A DNA stretch of 64,000 nucleotides from Anabaena lutea FACHB-196 (GTDB lineage Bacteria > Cyanobacteriota > Cyanobacteriia > Cyanobacteriales > Nostocaceae). The stretch covers positions 1-64,000 of the forward strand of contig NZ_JACJST010000028.1 of NCBI RefSeq assembly GCF_014698305.1. Direction: 5' to 3'. Below, one piece after another: positions 26,925-35,422 of the stretch (the first letter of the stretch is position 1; the number at the start of each line of letters is the position of its first letter). A program made the position numbers and the translations under genes. The notes beneath the pieces were generated by a model. The model did no database searches, was not told the origin of the DNA, and saw nothing but the letters and a program-made list of their open reading frames with translations.

Positions 26925-27359
26925 ATGTCCTCAACTCTTGATTCCTTGCCACCAGCTTTAGCTAAAATCGTCCAACGCTTCCAACGTGCTGCTGAACCGA
27001 AGCGACGTTATGAACAGTTAATTTGGTATGCTCAGAAGTTGCCAGAGTTTCCCGAAGCTGATAAATTACCCGAAAACAAAGTTCCTGGTTGCGTCTCACA
27101 GGTATATGTGACAGCATCACTAGATGATGGGAAAGTGGTTTTTCAGGGAGATTCTGATTCCCAGCTAACTAAGGGATTAGTCGCACTTTTGGTAGAAGGA
27201 TTAAACGGACTCACACCCACACAAATCGTCCAATTAACTCCTGATTTTATTCAAGCTACTGGTTTAAATGTTAGCTTGACACCTTCCCGCGCTAACGGTT
27301 TTTACAACATTTTCAAAACCATGCAGAAAAAAGCTTTGGAATGTAAATTAGAAAATTAG
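26925..27359 (+). CDS. sufE: SufE-family sulfur acceptor protein
   Basis: A 144-residue SufE/CsdE protein that accepts persulfide sulfur from a cysteine desulfurase (SufS) for Fe-S assembly. The acceptor Cys lies in VPGCVSQVYV at about residue 55, with the conserved YEQLIWYAQKLPEF upstream and TPSRANGFYNIF near the C terminus. No suf genes flank it. It is followed after about 90 bp, which includes a heptamer repeat, by an alpha/beta-hydrolase-like gene. Confidence 0.92.
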   Translation: MSSTLDSLPPALAKIVQRFQRAAEPKRRYEQLIWYAQKLPEFPEADKLPENKVPGCVSQVYVTASLDDGKVVFQGDSDSQLTKGLVALLVEGLNGLTPTQIVQLTPDFIQATGLNVSLTPSRANGFYNIFKTMQKKALECKLEN

Positions 27360-27399
27360 GGACGCGGTGACTGGGGACTGGGGAGGAAATTTCTTCACC

Positions 27400-27439
27400 A
27401 ATGACTAATGACTAATGACTAATGACTAATGACTAATTA
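27400..27439. repeat. Short tandem repeat, 7-bp unit AATGACT
   Basis: Five complete AATGACT copies plus AATTA, between sufE and the hydrolase-like gene. It belongs to the same class of heptamer repeat as at 6819 but with a different unit. Confidence 0.95.
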
Positions 27440-27446
27440 AATCAAG

Positions 27447-28355
27447 ATGTCTACCAATTTATTAACAAAGCCTGCTGGTGCATTTGGTGGTGAAGTTCAA
27501 GAATTTCTCTGGAATTGGGAAAATCAACAATTGCAGGTGATTTATGAAACTCTTGGCCAAGGTTCTCCGCTTTTGTTGCTTCCCGCTTTTAGTAGTGTTT
27601 CTACAAGAGGAGAAATGGGAGAACTTGCTAAATTACTCGCTTCCCATTTTCAAGTTACAGCTTTAGACTGGCCAGGTTTTGGGGAATCTTCCCGACTAAA
27701 ATTAGATTACAACCCAGCAATATATCAGCAATTTTTGGCAGATTTTGTGAAATCTGTGTTTAATATCCCTATTATTGTAGTTGCTGCTGGTCATGCTGCT
27801 GGTTATGTGCTGCAACTAGCCGTTAAACAGCCAAATGCTTTTTCGCGGATTGTTTTGGTAGCACCAACTTGGCGTGGCCCTCTACCGACAATGGGGGCAA
27901 ATGCAAATATAGCTGCTATGGTGAGGGGATTAGTGCGATCGCCCATTCTCGGTCAAGCACTCTATAAACTTAATACTACCCCATCTTTCTTAAGTTGGAT
28001 GTACAGCCGCCATGTCTTCACCGATACAGCGAAACTTACACCCAGTTTCATCACCGAAAAATGGCAAAGCACTCAACAACCAAACGCCAGATTTGCTTCT
28101 GCGGCCTTTGTCACCGGCAATATAGATACTATTCATAGTCAAACAGAGTTTCTATCCCTAGTGCAGTCCTTATCCGCCCCACTAATGGCGGTAATTGGCG
28201 AATTTAGCCCCCCGAAGTCACGGCAAGAAATGGACGCATTGGCGGCTTTACCAGGAGTTAGCAGCGTTGTGGTTCCTGGTTCTTTGGGATTGCATGAAGA
28301 ATACCCAGCAGTGGTTTTTGAGGCAATATTACCATTTTTAACAAGGGTGTGTTAA
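27447..28355 (+). CDS. Alpha/beta-hydrolase-fold protein with altered nucleophile
   Basis: A 302-residue protein with the alpha/beta-hydrolase layout: GSPLLLLPAFSSVSTRGEM (oxyanion region), TALDWPGFGESSR, nucleophile elbow, then a late acidic region (AVIGEFSPPK) and the His in GSLGLHEEYP. The elbow, normally GxSxG, reads AAGHAAG, so the Ser is Ala. Either it is non-catalytic or another residue serves. A Zur-box-like site and the COG0523 GTPase gene follow immediately. I cannot assign a substrate. Confidence 0.75.
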   Translation: MSTNLLTKPAGAFGGEVQEFLWNWENQQLQVIYETLGQGSPLLLLPAFSSVSTRGEMGELAKLLASHFQVTALDWPGFGESSRLKLDYNPAIYQQFLADFVKSVFNIPIIVVAAGHAAGYVLQLAVKQPNAFSRIVLVAPTWRGPLPTMGANANIAAMVRGLVRSPILGQALYKLNTTPSFLSWMYSRHVFTDTAKLTPSFITEKWQSTQQPNARFASAAFVTGNIDTIHSQTEFLSLVQSLSAPLMAVIGEFSPPKSRQEMDALAALPGVSSVVVPGSLGLHEEYPAVVFEAILPFLTRVC

Positions 28356-28357
28356 AC

Positions 28358-28372
28358 AGATAATGATTATCA
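28358..28372. promoter_or_regulatory. Zur-box-like operator before the COG0523 GTPase gene
   Basis: AGATAATGATTATCA matches 14 of 15 positions of the cyanobacterial Zur consensus TGATAATNATTATCA. It begins right after the stop of the hydrolase-like gene and ends 27 nt before the GTPase start, a normal operator position. Confidence 0.82.
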
Positions 28373-28399
28373 ACAAATCATCAAATTTGGTTTAAGATT

Positions 28400-29371
28400 A
28401 TGATGGCTTCAGAAACATTCACGACCGTGCCTGTAACCGTTTTAACTGGCTATTTAGGTGCAGGTAAAACTACTTTACTCAATCACATTCTGACTTACGA
28501 ACACGGGAAAAAAGTTGCTGTCATCGTCAATGAATTTGGGGAAGTAGGCATTGATAATCAACTAGTTATTGATGCAGACGAAGAAATCTTTGAAATGAAC
28601 AACGGCTGTATTTGTTGTACAGTTCGGGGTGACTTAATTCGCATCATCGGCAATTTGATGAAACGTCGTGATAAATTTGACCATTTAGTCATTGAAACCA
28701 CTGGATTAGCAGATCCTGCACCTGTAATTCAGACATTCTTTGTAGATGAAGATATGCAGAGTCAATTGTCACTAGATGCAGTAGTTACAGTTGTCGATGC
28801 CAAGCATATTTGGCAACATTGGGAAGCAGACGAAGCCCAAGAACAAATTGCATTTGCTGATGTAATTTTATTGAATAAAACCGATTTAGTCAGCCCAGAA
28901 AATTTAGAAGAATTAGAAAAGCGGATTCGGTCGATGAATGCGATCGCAAAAATCTACCGCACCCAAAACTCAGAATTAGGAATGGATGCATTATTAGGTG
29001 TAAAAGCCTTTGACTTAGACCGCGCTTTAGAAATTGATCCCAACTTCTTAGGTGAAGATGCTCACGTACATGATGAAAGCGTTTATTCTGTAGCTTTTGT
29101 AGAAAAAGGCGAAATAGACGGACAAAAATTAAACGAATGGTTAAGTGAATTATTGCGTACTCAAGGAATAGATATCTTTCGCATGAAAGGCATTCTAAAC
29201 ATTGCAGGAGAAGATGACCGCTTTGTTTTCCAAGGAGTACACATGATATTTGATGGTAAACCAGATAGACCTTGGAAAGCCAGCGAAACCCGGAAAAATG
29301 AACTTGTATTCATCGGTAGAAACCTAGATGAAGCCAAACTAAAACAAGATTTTCTAGCCTGTCTAGCGTAA
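28400..29371 (+). CDS. COG0523 (CobW/ZigA-type) zinc-chaperone GTPase
   Basis: A 323-residue G3E-family GTPase. Walker A is GYLGAGKTT, the metal motif CxCC is NNGCICCTVRG, Walker B is in the VIETTGLADP region, and base specificity is LNKTD. The C-terminal CobW domain contains KGILNIAGEDDRF and LVFIGRNLDE. Such proteins deliver zinc to client enzymes when zinc is scarce, and several are Zur-repressed; the Zur-box-like site upstream supports that here. Two adjacent ATG codons occur at the start (28400 and 28403) with only a weak ribosome binding site. A cobalamin role (CobW) is less likely because no cob genes are present. Confidence 0.9.
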   Translation: MMASETFTTVPVTVLTGYLGAGKTTLLNHILTYEHGKKVAVIVNEFGEVGIDNQLVIDADEEIFEMNNGCICCTVRGDLIRIIGNLMKRRDKFDHLVIETTGLADPAPVIQTFFVDEDMQSQLSLDAVVTVVDAKHIWQHWEADEAQEQIAFADVILLNKTDLVSPENLEELEKRIRSMNAIAKIYRTQNSELGMDALLGVKAFDLDRALEIDPNFLGEDAHVHDESVYSVAFVEKGEIDGQKLNEWLSELLRTQGIDIFRMKGILNIAGEDDRFVFQGVHMIFDGKPDRPWKASETRKNELVFIGRNLDEAKLKQDFLACLA

Positions 29372-29380
29372 ATCCAAATA

Positions 29381-29438
29381 TTCTTCTTCCTTCTTCCTTC
29401 TTCCTTCTTCCTTCTTCCTTCTTCTTCCTTCTTCCTTC
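29381..29438. repeat. TTCCTTC tandem repeat
   Basis: A pyrimidine tract made of repeated CTTCTTC/TTCCTTC units, followed by a short palindromic segment (GCGCTCTTCGCGCC, 29439-29452) and CTCTGCGTCCTCTGCGTCTCTGCGG at about 29582. These are dispersed intergenic repeats between the GTPase and the WD40 gene. Confidence 0.85.
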
Positions 29439-29640
29439 GCGCTCTTCGCGCCTTCGCGGTTCATTTAATCATTATTCTTCAGACGTAAATCGAGATAGAG
29501 TAATAGTCAAAAAACTCAAAAATAGGCGTTGGTGAATAAAAATGAGAAACTCATATCCTAAATCAACAACGCCATTTTTTTCTCTGCGTCCTCTGCGTCT
29601 CTGCGGTTAGAAAAAATAATATTGCCCATCATATTTACAC

Positions 29641-30696
29641 ATGAACTACACAACTAGTAAAACTCAAGAATTTACACCCTACTATTCAGGTCAGCTTGCA
29701 GATTATGTTACATCTTTAACTTGGTCACACCAAGGAGAAAAACTAGCTGCAACTTCCGCTGCTGGAGAAGTTATTCTTTGGGAAAATAGCGAAATCACAA
29801 CCTTACAAACTGCCACAGGTAAATCAGTAGATTGCGTGGCATTTTCTGCCGATAGTAAATATTTAGCCGTCGGTGGACAAGATGGAAAAGTGAAAATATG
29901 GCGAGAAAATCAATTAATTACTACTTTAGAAAATGCCCCTGCTTGGGTTGATAAATTAGCTTGGAATCATATAACTAACCAACTAGCTTTTAGTTTAGGG
30001 CGCTGCGTTCAAGTATGGGATGCGGACGCAGAAGAAATTGTTGTCACGCTGAATTTTGAAAACTCATCAATTTTAGGGATTGATTGGCGTAAAGATGGAC
30101 AATATTTAGCCATTAGCGGTTATCAAGGAGTGAAAATTTGGAATACTCAAGATTGGGATGAAGAACCTTATATTTTAGCTACGACTACAGTCAGTGTAGC
30201 AATGGCTTGGTCGCCTGATGGCAAATACTTAGCTTCTGGCAATATGGATCGTAGTGTCACCGTGTTGGAATGGGGAAATCCCGATCCTTGGCTAATGCGA
30301 GGCTTTCCGGGTAAAATTCGCCAATTAGCTTGGTCAGAAGCCACTACAGCCGCTGGTGCGCCGCTTTTAGCTTCTTCCAGTGTTGAGGGTATAGTAGTTT
30401 GGGAGAAATCCGAGGATGAGTCATTGGGTTGGGAAGCGCGCATATTGACTAATCATGTGGATATAATTAATGCGATCGCATTCGCACCCCAAAGTTTTCT
30501 TCTCGCTTCCGCAGCAGCTGATGGTTGGTTGTGTTTGTGGAACCAAGCCACAGAAGTATCCCAAATTCTCACAGGTGTCAGTGCAGGATTTTCTACCCTA
30601 GCTTGGCATCCCAGTAGGGGTGGGGTTTCCCCACCCTTAATAGCCGCAGGTGGGGAACAAGGGGAACTACTTATTTGGTCAAAAACTACTGACTAA
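29641..30696 (+). CDS. WD40-repeat protein
   Basis: A 351-residue protein made almost entirely of WD40-type blades. Seven or eight units can be seen, each with the pattern (L/V)AWSPDGKYLASG...G.V.(I/V)W, for example VAFSADSKYLAVGGQDGKVKIW and MAWSPDGKYLASGNMDRSVTVLEW. There is no signal peptide, so it is a cytoplasmic beta-propeller scaffold. It lies 269 bp after the zinc GTPase on the same strand, with repeats between, so operon membership is uncertain. No partner can be named from sequence. Confidence 0.85.
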   Translation: MNYTTSKTQEFTPYYSGQLADYVTSLTWSHQGEKLAATSAAGEVILWENSEITTLQTATGKSVDCVAFSADSKYLAVGGQDGKVKIWRENQLITTLENAPAWVDKLAWNHITNQLAFSLGRCVQVWDADAEEIVVTLNFENSSILGIDWRKDGQYLAISGYQGVKIWNTQDWDEEPYILATTTVSVAMAWSPDGKYLASGNMDRSVTVLEWGNPDPWLMRGFPGKIRQLAWSEATTAAGAPLLASSSVEGIVVWEKSEDESLGWEARILTNHVDIINAIAFAPQSFLLASAAADGWLCLWNQATEVSQILTGVSAGFSTLAWHPSRGGVSPPLIAAGGEQGELLIWSKTTD

Positions 30697-30746
30697 TGAC
30701 TAATAATTGGCTATGCTGTATCAGCAGCGGCCTCTAAGTGTGAACT

Positions 30747-31010
30747 ATGAACATAGCCAAACTCATTTTGCTTGCTTGTCCAGTCTTTCTGGCATCTCTG
30801 CTACTAGTAGCTAATCCAGCCCATGCATTGGGTAGAAACGGAGTCATCACTCTAGCTACACCATCTGCACCCAACAATATTGAACTAACAGCACCACATT
30901 TTGGTTTAGTAACCAATCCAATTATTGATCAATTAGGTTGCGGTTGCTCTACTTGTGTTCAGGCTAAATTTCAGATGTTACAAGGCAAGTTGCCTGCTGC
31001 TGATTTTTAA
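30747..31010 (+). CDS. Small exported protein with C-terminal CxCxxC motif (second copy)
   Basis: An 87-residue protein with a signal peptide (LILLACPVFLASLLLVANPAHA) and a short mature part ending in LGCGCSTCVQAKFQMLQGKLP. The architecture (signal peptide ending in PAHA, mature region, then C-x-C-x-x-C about 20-30 residues from the end) matches the protein at 25803, although the middle parts differ. This points to a small unrecognised exported family. It is followed by a strong terminator. A metal-binding or thiol role is inferred only. Confidence 0.7.
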   Translation: MNIAKLILLACPVFLASLLLVANPAHALGRNGVITLATPSAPNNIELTAPHFGLVTNPIIDQLGCGCSTCVQAKFQMLQGKLPAADF

Positions 31011-31036
31011 TAAAGTTAGCAGTTCTGAAAATTTCC

Positions 31037-31063
31037 AAGGCACAGCATCACTGTGCCTTTATT
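31037..31063 (+). terminator. Rho-independent terminator
   Basis: A perfect 9-bp stem, AAGGCACAG/CTGTGCCTT, with loop CATCA and a following T-rich tail, 27 nt after the CxCxxC-protein gene. Confidence 0.9.
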
Positions 31064-31099
31064 AATTTGAGATGTGTCAGTTGTCAGGATCATTAGAGG

Positions 31100-32107
31100 A
31101 TGTTAGAAAAGTCGAAAAACATACTATTTAATAAATTATTAAATGCTGGTTTTTTTACTCTTGCACTTGGATTCGCCGGGTGTGGAAATCGAACTATAAA
31201 TACAGCATATACCCGAACTAATCAAACCAACAGCATTAACAGAAATCTTCCCCAAGTTGTAGCAACGACTAGTATACTCTGTGATTTAACTCAACAGATT
31301 GCCGGGACAAGTATTAACCTTACCTGCTTGATTCCTCCTGGTTTAGATCCCCGCTTTTATCAACCCACTCCAGAAGATAGACAAGCCATTGAACAGGCTA
31401 ATCTTATTTTATATCATGGCTATAATTTTGAATCAGGTTTAATCAAAATCATTAAAGCAAAACAAAACCGAACGCGGAAAATAGCTGTTGCCCAACTTGC
31501 TGTACCACAGCCACAAAAATTACGAAATAATGGTCAAGAATTCACAGAACCACATATTTGGCACAATACAAAGAATACTATCCAGATAGTAGAGGTAATT
31601 AATAGTAATTTAGCTAAAATTTCCCCTAAAAATGCAAAAGCCTATAACAGCAATACCGCAAAACTTACCAAAGAATTAAACCAACTAAATAGCTGGATTA
31701 AAACTAGACTGGCCAGTATTCCCACAAAAAACCGCAAAATACTGACAACCCATCAAGCAATAATTTATTATGTCAAAGCTTATGGTTTTCCCTATAAAGG
31801 AAGTTGGCTAAATATTAGCGATGAAGAGAATTTAAGCAATATAAAAGTTAAAAATATGGCTAAATATATTCAAAAATCTAAAGTCATAACAATTTTTGCA
31901 GACACAAAAACCAACTCCAATGTGCTTGAACCTATAGCCAAAGAAGCTAATGTAAAACTTTTTCCCAGACAACTTTATATAGATGGACTTGGTGAACCTG
32001 GTAGTGATGGAGAAACCTATCAAAAAATGATGGATGCTAACACACGCAGCATTGTAGAAGGACTGGGTGGAACTTATCTGAAATTTGCACCGAACATTTC
32101 TAAGTAA
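31100..32107 (+). CDS. Metal ABC transporter substrate-binding lipoprotein (ZnuA/MntC family) with altered first ligand
   Basis: A 335-residue cluster A-I binding protein. The lipoprotein signal ends at GFAGC (Cys about 28). Ligand positions: the first His (normally DPHxYxPTP) is Arg here, PGLDPRFYQPTPED; the second is kept (EPHIW); the third region is TTHQAIIYYVKAYGF with His kept; the last Asp is in FADTKTNSN. These proteins bind Zn2+ or Mn2+ in the periplasm. No permease or ATPase genes are adjacent, so it is either an orphan binding protein or works with subunits encoded elsewhere. The region has zinc-related genes, but no Zur box is seen directly upstream. Confidence 0.82.
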   Translation: MLEKSKNILFNKLLNAGFFTLALGFAGCGNRTINTAYTRTNQTNSINRNLPQVVATTSILCDLTQQIAGTSINLTCLIPPGLDPRFYQPTPEDRQAIEQANLILYHGYNFESGLIKIIKAKQNRTRKIAVAQLAVPQPQKLRNNGQEFTEPHIWHNTKNTIQIVEVINSNLAKISPKNAKAYNSNTAKLTKELNQLNSWIKTRLASIPTKNRKILTTHQAIIYYVKAYGFPYKGSWLNISDEENLSNIKVKNMAKYIQKSKVITIFADTKTNSNVLEPIAKEANVKLFPRQLYIDGLGEPGSDGETYQKMMDANTRSIVEGLGGTYLKFAPNISK

Positions 32108-32113
32108 GCAATT

Positions 32114-33355
32114 ATGATCATATTAGTATTAAATGCCGGCTCAAGTAGCCAAAAAGTCTGTCTGTATGAAATTACAGATATGACTGTTCTCAACCAAGCA
32201 CCACAACCTCTTTGGGAAGGGAAAATAAACTGGATTCAAGACAAAAGTGGAGCAGAAATAGAGGTAAAAACAGCAACGGGTGCAGTGTTGCAAGAATATA
32301 TCGAGGGTGACTCCCACAGCGCACATTTTGCTTATATACTCCATACTCTTAGTCACGGTGCGACTAAGGTGATAAGTCAGTTGTCAGAAATCGATGTAGT
32401 CGGACATCGGGTAGTACATGGTGGACAAGACTACCGTAACACAGTGGTAATTACAGAAGATGTCAAAAACGCTATCTCTCGTCTTTCTACCCTGGCTCCA
32501 GCCCATAATCCAGCCGCTGTAGAGGGCATAGAAGCCATTGAAAAAAGCTTGGGAGATGTTACCCAAGTCGCAGTATTTGATACTAGCTTCCATAGTACTT
32601 TACCAGATGCAGCCGCTATTTATCCTGGCCCCTATGAATGGGTAGAACAAGGTATCCGCCGCTACGGGTTTCATGGTATTAGTCATCAGTACTGTTCTAC
32701 CCTTGCAGCACAAATCCTGGGTCGAGATTTAAACGAACTGCGGTTAATAACCTGTCATTTAGGTAATGGTTGCTCTTTGGCGGCGGTTAAACATGGTCGC
32801 AGTATTGATACAACTATGGGTTTTACGCCTATTGATGGCTTAATGATGGGCAGTCGTTGTGGATCAATTGATCCAGGGATTCTGATTTACCTATTGCGCC
32901 AATGTGATTACTCAGCAGAAAGGCTAGACTATGTTTTAAATAAAGCTTCTGGATTACGGGGAATTTCGGGCGTTTCTAATGATTTACGGGAAGTAATAGC
33001 CGCAAAGGAGCAAGGTAATGAACGCGCCCAATTAGCCTGGGATATATACGTACATCGCTTGCAGGCTGGTATCGGTTCTATGCTGGCTAGTTTGGGGGGT
33101 TTAGATGCTTTAGTTTTCACCGGTGGGGTGGGGGAAAAATCTCCCGGAATTCGTCAAGAGGCAAGTGCCGCCTGGGAATTTTTGGGATTGAAAATAGATG
33201 CTGTCAAAAATCAGCAGCAGCCAATTAATGTTGATATTGCTACATCTGATTCGGCTGTGCGAGTATTAGTTATACATACTCAAGAAGATTGGGCTATAGC
33301 ACAACAGTGTTGGGAATTACAGCAGGGAATAGGGAATAGGGTTGAAAGTCTCTAG
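32114..33355 (+). CDS. ackA: Acetate kinase
   Basis: A 413-residue ASKHA-fold enzyme interconverting acetate + ATP and acetyl phosphate + ADP. Signatures: LVLNAGSSSQK at the N terminus (acetokinase signature 1), VVGHRVVHGG, FDTSFHSTLP, RRYGFHGISHQY (signature 2), and CHLGNGCSLAAVKHGRSIDTTMG. It begins only 6 nt after the metal-binding lipoprotein gene, so the two are probably co-transcribed, an odd pairing. No phosphotransacetylase gene (pta) is in the window. Confidence 0.95.
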   Translation: MIILVLNAGSSSQKVCLYEITDMTVLNQAPQPLWEGKINWIQDKSGAEIEVKTATGAVLQEYIEGDSHSAHFAYILHTLSHGATKVISQLSEIDVVGHRVVHGGQDYRNTVVITEDVKNAISRLSTLAPAHNPAAVEGIEAIEKSLGDVTQVAVFDTSFHSTLPDAAAIYPGPYEWVEQGIRRYGFHGISHQYCSTLAAQILGRDLNELRLITCHLGNGCSLAAVKHGRSIDTTMGFTPIDGLMMGSRCGSIDPGILIYLLRQCDYSAERLDYVLNKASGLRGISGVSNDLREVIAAKEQGNERAQLAWDIYVHRLQAGIGSMLASLGGLDALVFTGGVGEKSPGIRQEASAAWEFLGLKIDAVKNQQQPINVDIATSDSAVRVLVIHTQEDWAIAQQCWELQQGIGNRVESL

Positions 33356-33614
33356 GCATAAGGCTTTGTTCTTAAATTTTGTATCTCCTGCAACCTAAAA
33401 TCTGCTGTATGTAAAATCAACAAGTAGTAATTTAAAAGAAAGTGTATTATATATAGGAATCATAAATGATATTTGCAAAATTTTAAGTAGTCTAGATAAG
33501 GCTATGCCTTACAGAACCAGGATATCGTGGGCAATGCCCACCCTACGTAAAATTTCAAAAATCAAATATTAGTCCTATACAATGATGTAAATTGTCTGAA
33601 AAATCAGAAAGAGT

Positions 33615-34400
33615 ATGTTTATATCTCGTGAAGATATTACTACACCTTTGGTAGCCTGTTTGTGCATCTTAGGAATTAGCTTAAGTCAATTACCTAGATT
33701 GCAAAAATTGTTAATTAGTAAAGAAAATACATCTTTAGAAAGCTTACAAAAAAACCTAGAAAAAGAAAATTTACGGCTTAATTTACTCGAAAAATTCCCT
33801 AGTTTTAGTTATGAAAACGTGATTGCTGATTGGACATATATCGATTTTTTGCAATATTTTGGCGATAATCCAGTTAGAGATAAAACAGGTTACAGCTTGA
33901 GTCCAGAATATTTTGAAGTTATACTAGGACGAGATCCGAGATTTTTAGCAGCTTATTTGGGTCTTTCTATCAGCACTTCTTTATATGCTGGTATGCCAGA
34001 GAAGACTATTGGCTTAATAGAGAATGGTTTAAAATCTCTATCTCCTACCGTACCGAATAAATCTTACTATGTATGGCGATATAAAGGAACAGATGAGTTA
34101 TTATTTTTAGGCAAATCCCAAGCTGCAAAGGAATCTTTTTTACAAGCTGCTAATTGGGCAAATGTTCAAACTGATCAAGAAAGTAAAAAAGCGGCTTTTA
34201 TATCTGCAAAAACTGCTGAATTTTTGAGTAATAATCCTGATAGTAAATTTGCCCGCATTGCTGGTTGGACAATGGTTTTACAGAATAATGTTGATGTGAA
34301 AACTCGTAAAAGAGCAATTAGAGAAATTGAAAATCTAGGAGGTAAGGTAGTGATTAATGCTGAGGGATTCCCTGTGATTAATCTCCCTGAGAAAGATTAA
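33615..34400 (+). CDS. Membrane-anchored helical-repeat (TPR-like) protein of unknown function
   Basis: A 261-residue protein with one N-terminal hydrophobic segment (TTPLVACLCILGISLSQL) and then a mostly helical body. The pattern of helix pairs (DPRFLAAYLGLSISTSLYAGMPEKTIGLIENGL, QAAKESFLQAANWANVQ) resembles tetratricopeptide repeats without strong consensus. Similar uncharacterised proteins occur in cyanobacteria. No catalytic motif is seen. The membrane topology suggests the helical part is anchored at a membrane surface. Confidence 0.65.
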   Translation: MFISREDITTPLVACLCILGISLSQLPRLQKLLISKENTSLESLQKNLEKENLRLNLLEKFPSFSYENVIADWTYIDFLQYFGDNPVRDKTGYSLSPEYFEVILGRDPRFLAAYLGLSISTSLYAGMPEKTIGLIENGLKSLSPTVPNKSYYVWRYKGTDELLFLGKSQAAKESFLQAANWANVQTDQESKKAAFISAKTAEFLSNNPDSKFARIAGWTMVLQNNVDVKTRKRAIREIENLGGKVVINAEGFPVINLPEKD

Positions 34401-34436
34401 AATAATTCGTAATTCGTAAACAGAGAATTCTTAATT

Positions 34437-34500
34437 TTCCCCGCGTCCCCGTGTCCCCGCGTCTCCGCGTCCCCGTGTCCCCGCGTCTCCGTCTCCCCTG
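34437..34500. repeat. GC-rich tandem repeat (CCCCGTGTCCCCGCGTCTCCG type)
   Basis: Repeated CCGCGTCCCCGTGTCCCCGCGTCTC units directly before the aminotransferase gene, in strong contrast to the AT-rich flanks. The open frame runs through them, which would give a false N-terminal extension of 22 residues. Confidence 0.85.
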
Positions 34501-34516
34501 CCCCTCTTCCCTATTT

Positions 34517-35308
34517 ATGTATTGGTATTGTGGTGAATTAATTGAATCCCAAAAGTTGGAATTAGATATTAATGATCCAGGTTTACTTTATGGGGCAACG
34601 GTTTTTACGACACTGCGGATTTATGGTGATTCCCTTGATAGTAGTTTAACTAATTGGCAAGCACACTGCGATCGCTTGAAATTTAGTTTACACGCTTTCG
34701 GCTGGACAGAACCAGACTGGAATTTTGTCCGTCAAGGTGCAGAAATCCTGTTGAAACATTTTCCAGTTCTCAGAATCACGATTTTTCCTGATGGTAGAGA
34801 ATGGATCATGGGCAGATTATTACCACCTAACTTGACAGAAAAGCAAAGTCATGGTATCGTGTGCGCCCTTGCTGAACCAGAATTAGCTCGTTCTCTTCCT
34901 GATCATAAAACTGGCAACTACTTGAGCGCTTGGTTAGCAAAAAATATTGTTCAAACCTTAACAGCCGAAGAAGCGATTTTAGTAAATTCTCAAGGAAATT
35001 GGCTAGAAACTAGCACTGGCAATCTTTGGGGATGGGGGGAAGGCTGTTGGTGGACACCACCTTTAGAAGCGGGAATTTTACCAGGAATAGAGCGATCGCA
35101 TTTGCTCAAAGAACTAAAAAACCGTCAAATCAGCGTACAGCAGGAACCTTGGACACCGGAACTAGTCAAGAGATTGGCAGCGATCGCCTACACTAATAGT
35201 GTTGTAGAGATTATTCCCATCCATACCGTGCAACAGCCGACAGGGTCGCTACAATATAATCCCTACCACGATTGTTTATCAAAACTCAAAGAATTATTTT
35301 TACCATGA
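34517..35308 (+). CDS. pabC: Class IV aminotransferase, probable 4-amino-4-deoxychorismate lyase
   Basis: A 263-residue fold-type IV PLP enzyme. The ATG at 34517 (MYWYCGELIES) is chosen because upstream codons lie in a repeat. Visible are the N-terminal DPGLLYGATVFTTLRIYGD, the PLP-lysine candidate in HKTGNYLSAWLAK, the conserved Glu-containing EEAILVNSQGNWLETSTGNLW and GILPGIERS. PabC forms p-aminobenzoate and pyruvate for folate synthesis. Branched-chain or D-amino-acid aminotransferase activity is an alternative within this family. Confidence 0.82.
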   Translation: MYWYCGELIESQKLELDINDPGLLYGATVFTTLRIYGDSLDSSLTNWQAHCDRLKFSLHAFGWTEPDWNFVRQGAEILLKHFPVLRITIFPDGREWIMGRLLPPNLTEKQSHGIVCALAEPELARSLPDHKTGNYLSAWLAKNIVQTLTAEEAILVNSQGNWLETSTGNLWGWGEGCWWTPPLEAGILPGIERSHLLKELKNRQISVQQEPWTPELVKRLAAIAYTNSVVEIIPIHTVQQPTGSLQYNPYHDCLSKLKELFLP

Positions 35309-35422
35309 CACGAACACCATTTTGGTATACGTTAAGATAAGTTAACATAATTCTAATAATGCCCTCTCTTCTTTAGAAGAAGTTACGCGCAAGCACAAAA
35401 AAAATCAGGAGGAAAGACCTCG

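Noticed and set aside
28400-29371. Assignment as cobalamin-synthesis CobW
   Set aside because: No cobalamin genes nearby and a Zur-box-like operator is present, so the zinc-chaperone branch is more likely.
34451-34516. N-terminal extension of the PabC-like protein
   Set aside because: It is encoded by a GC-rich tandem repeat and reads as Pro/Arg-rich low-complexity sequence; family N termini start at the ATG at 34517.
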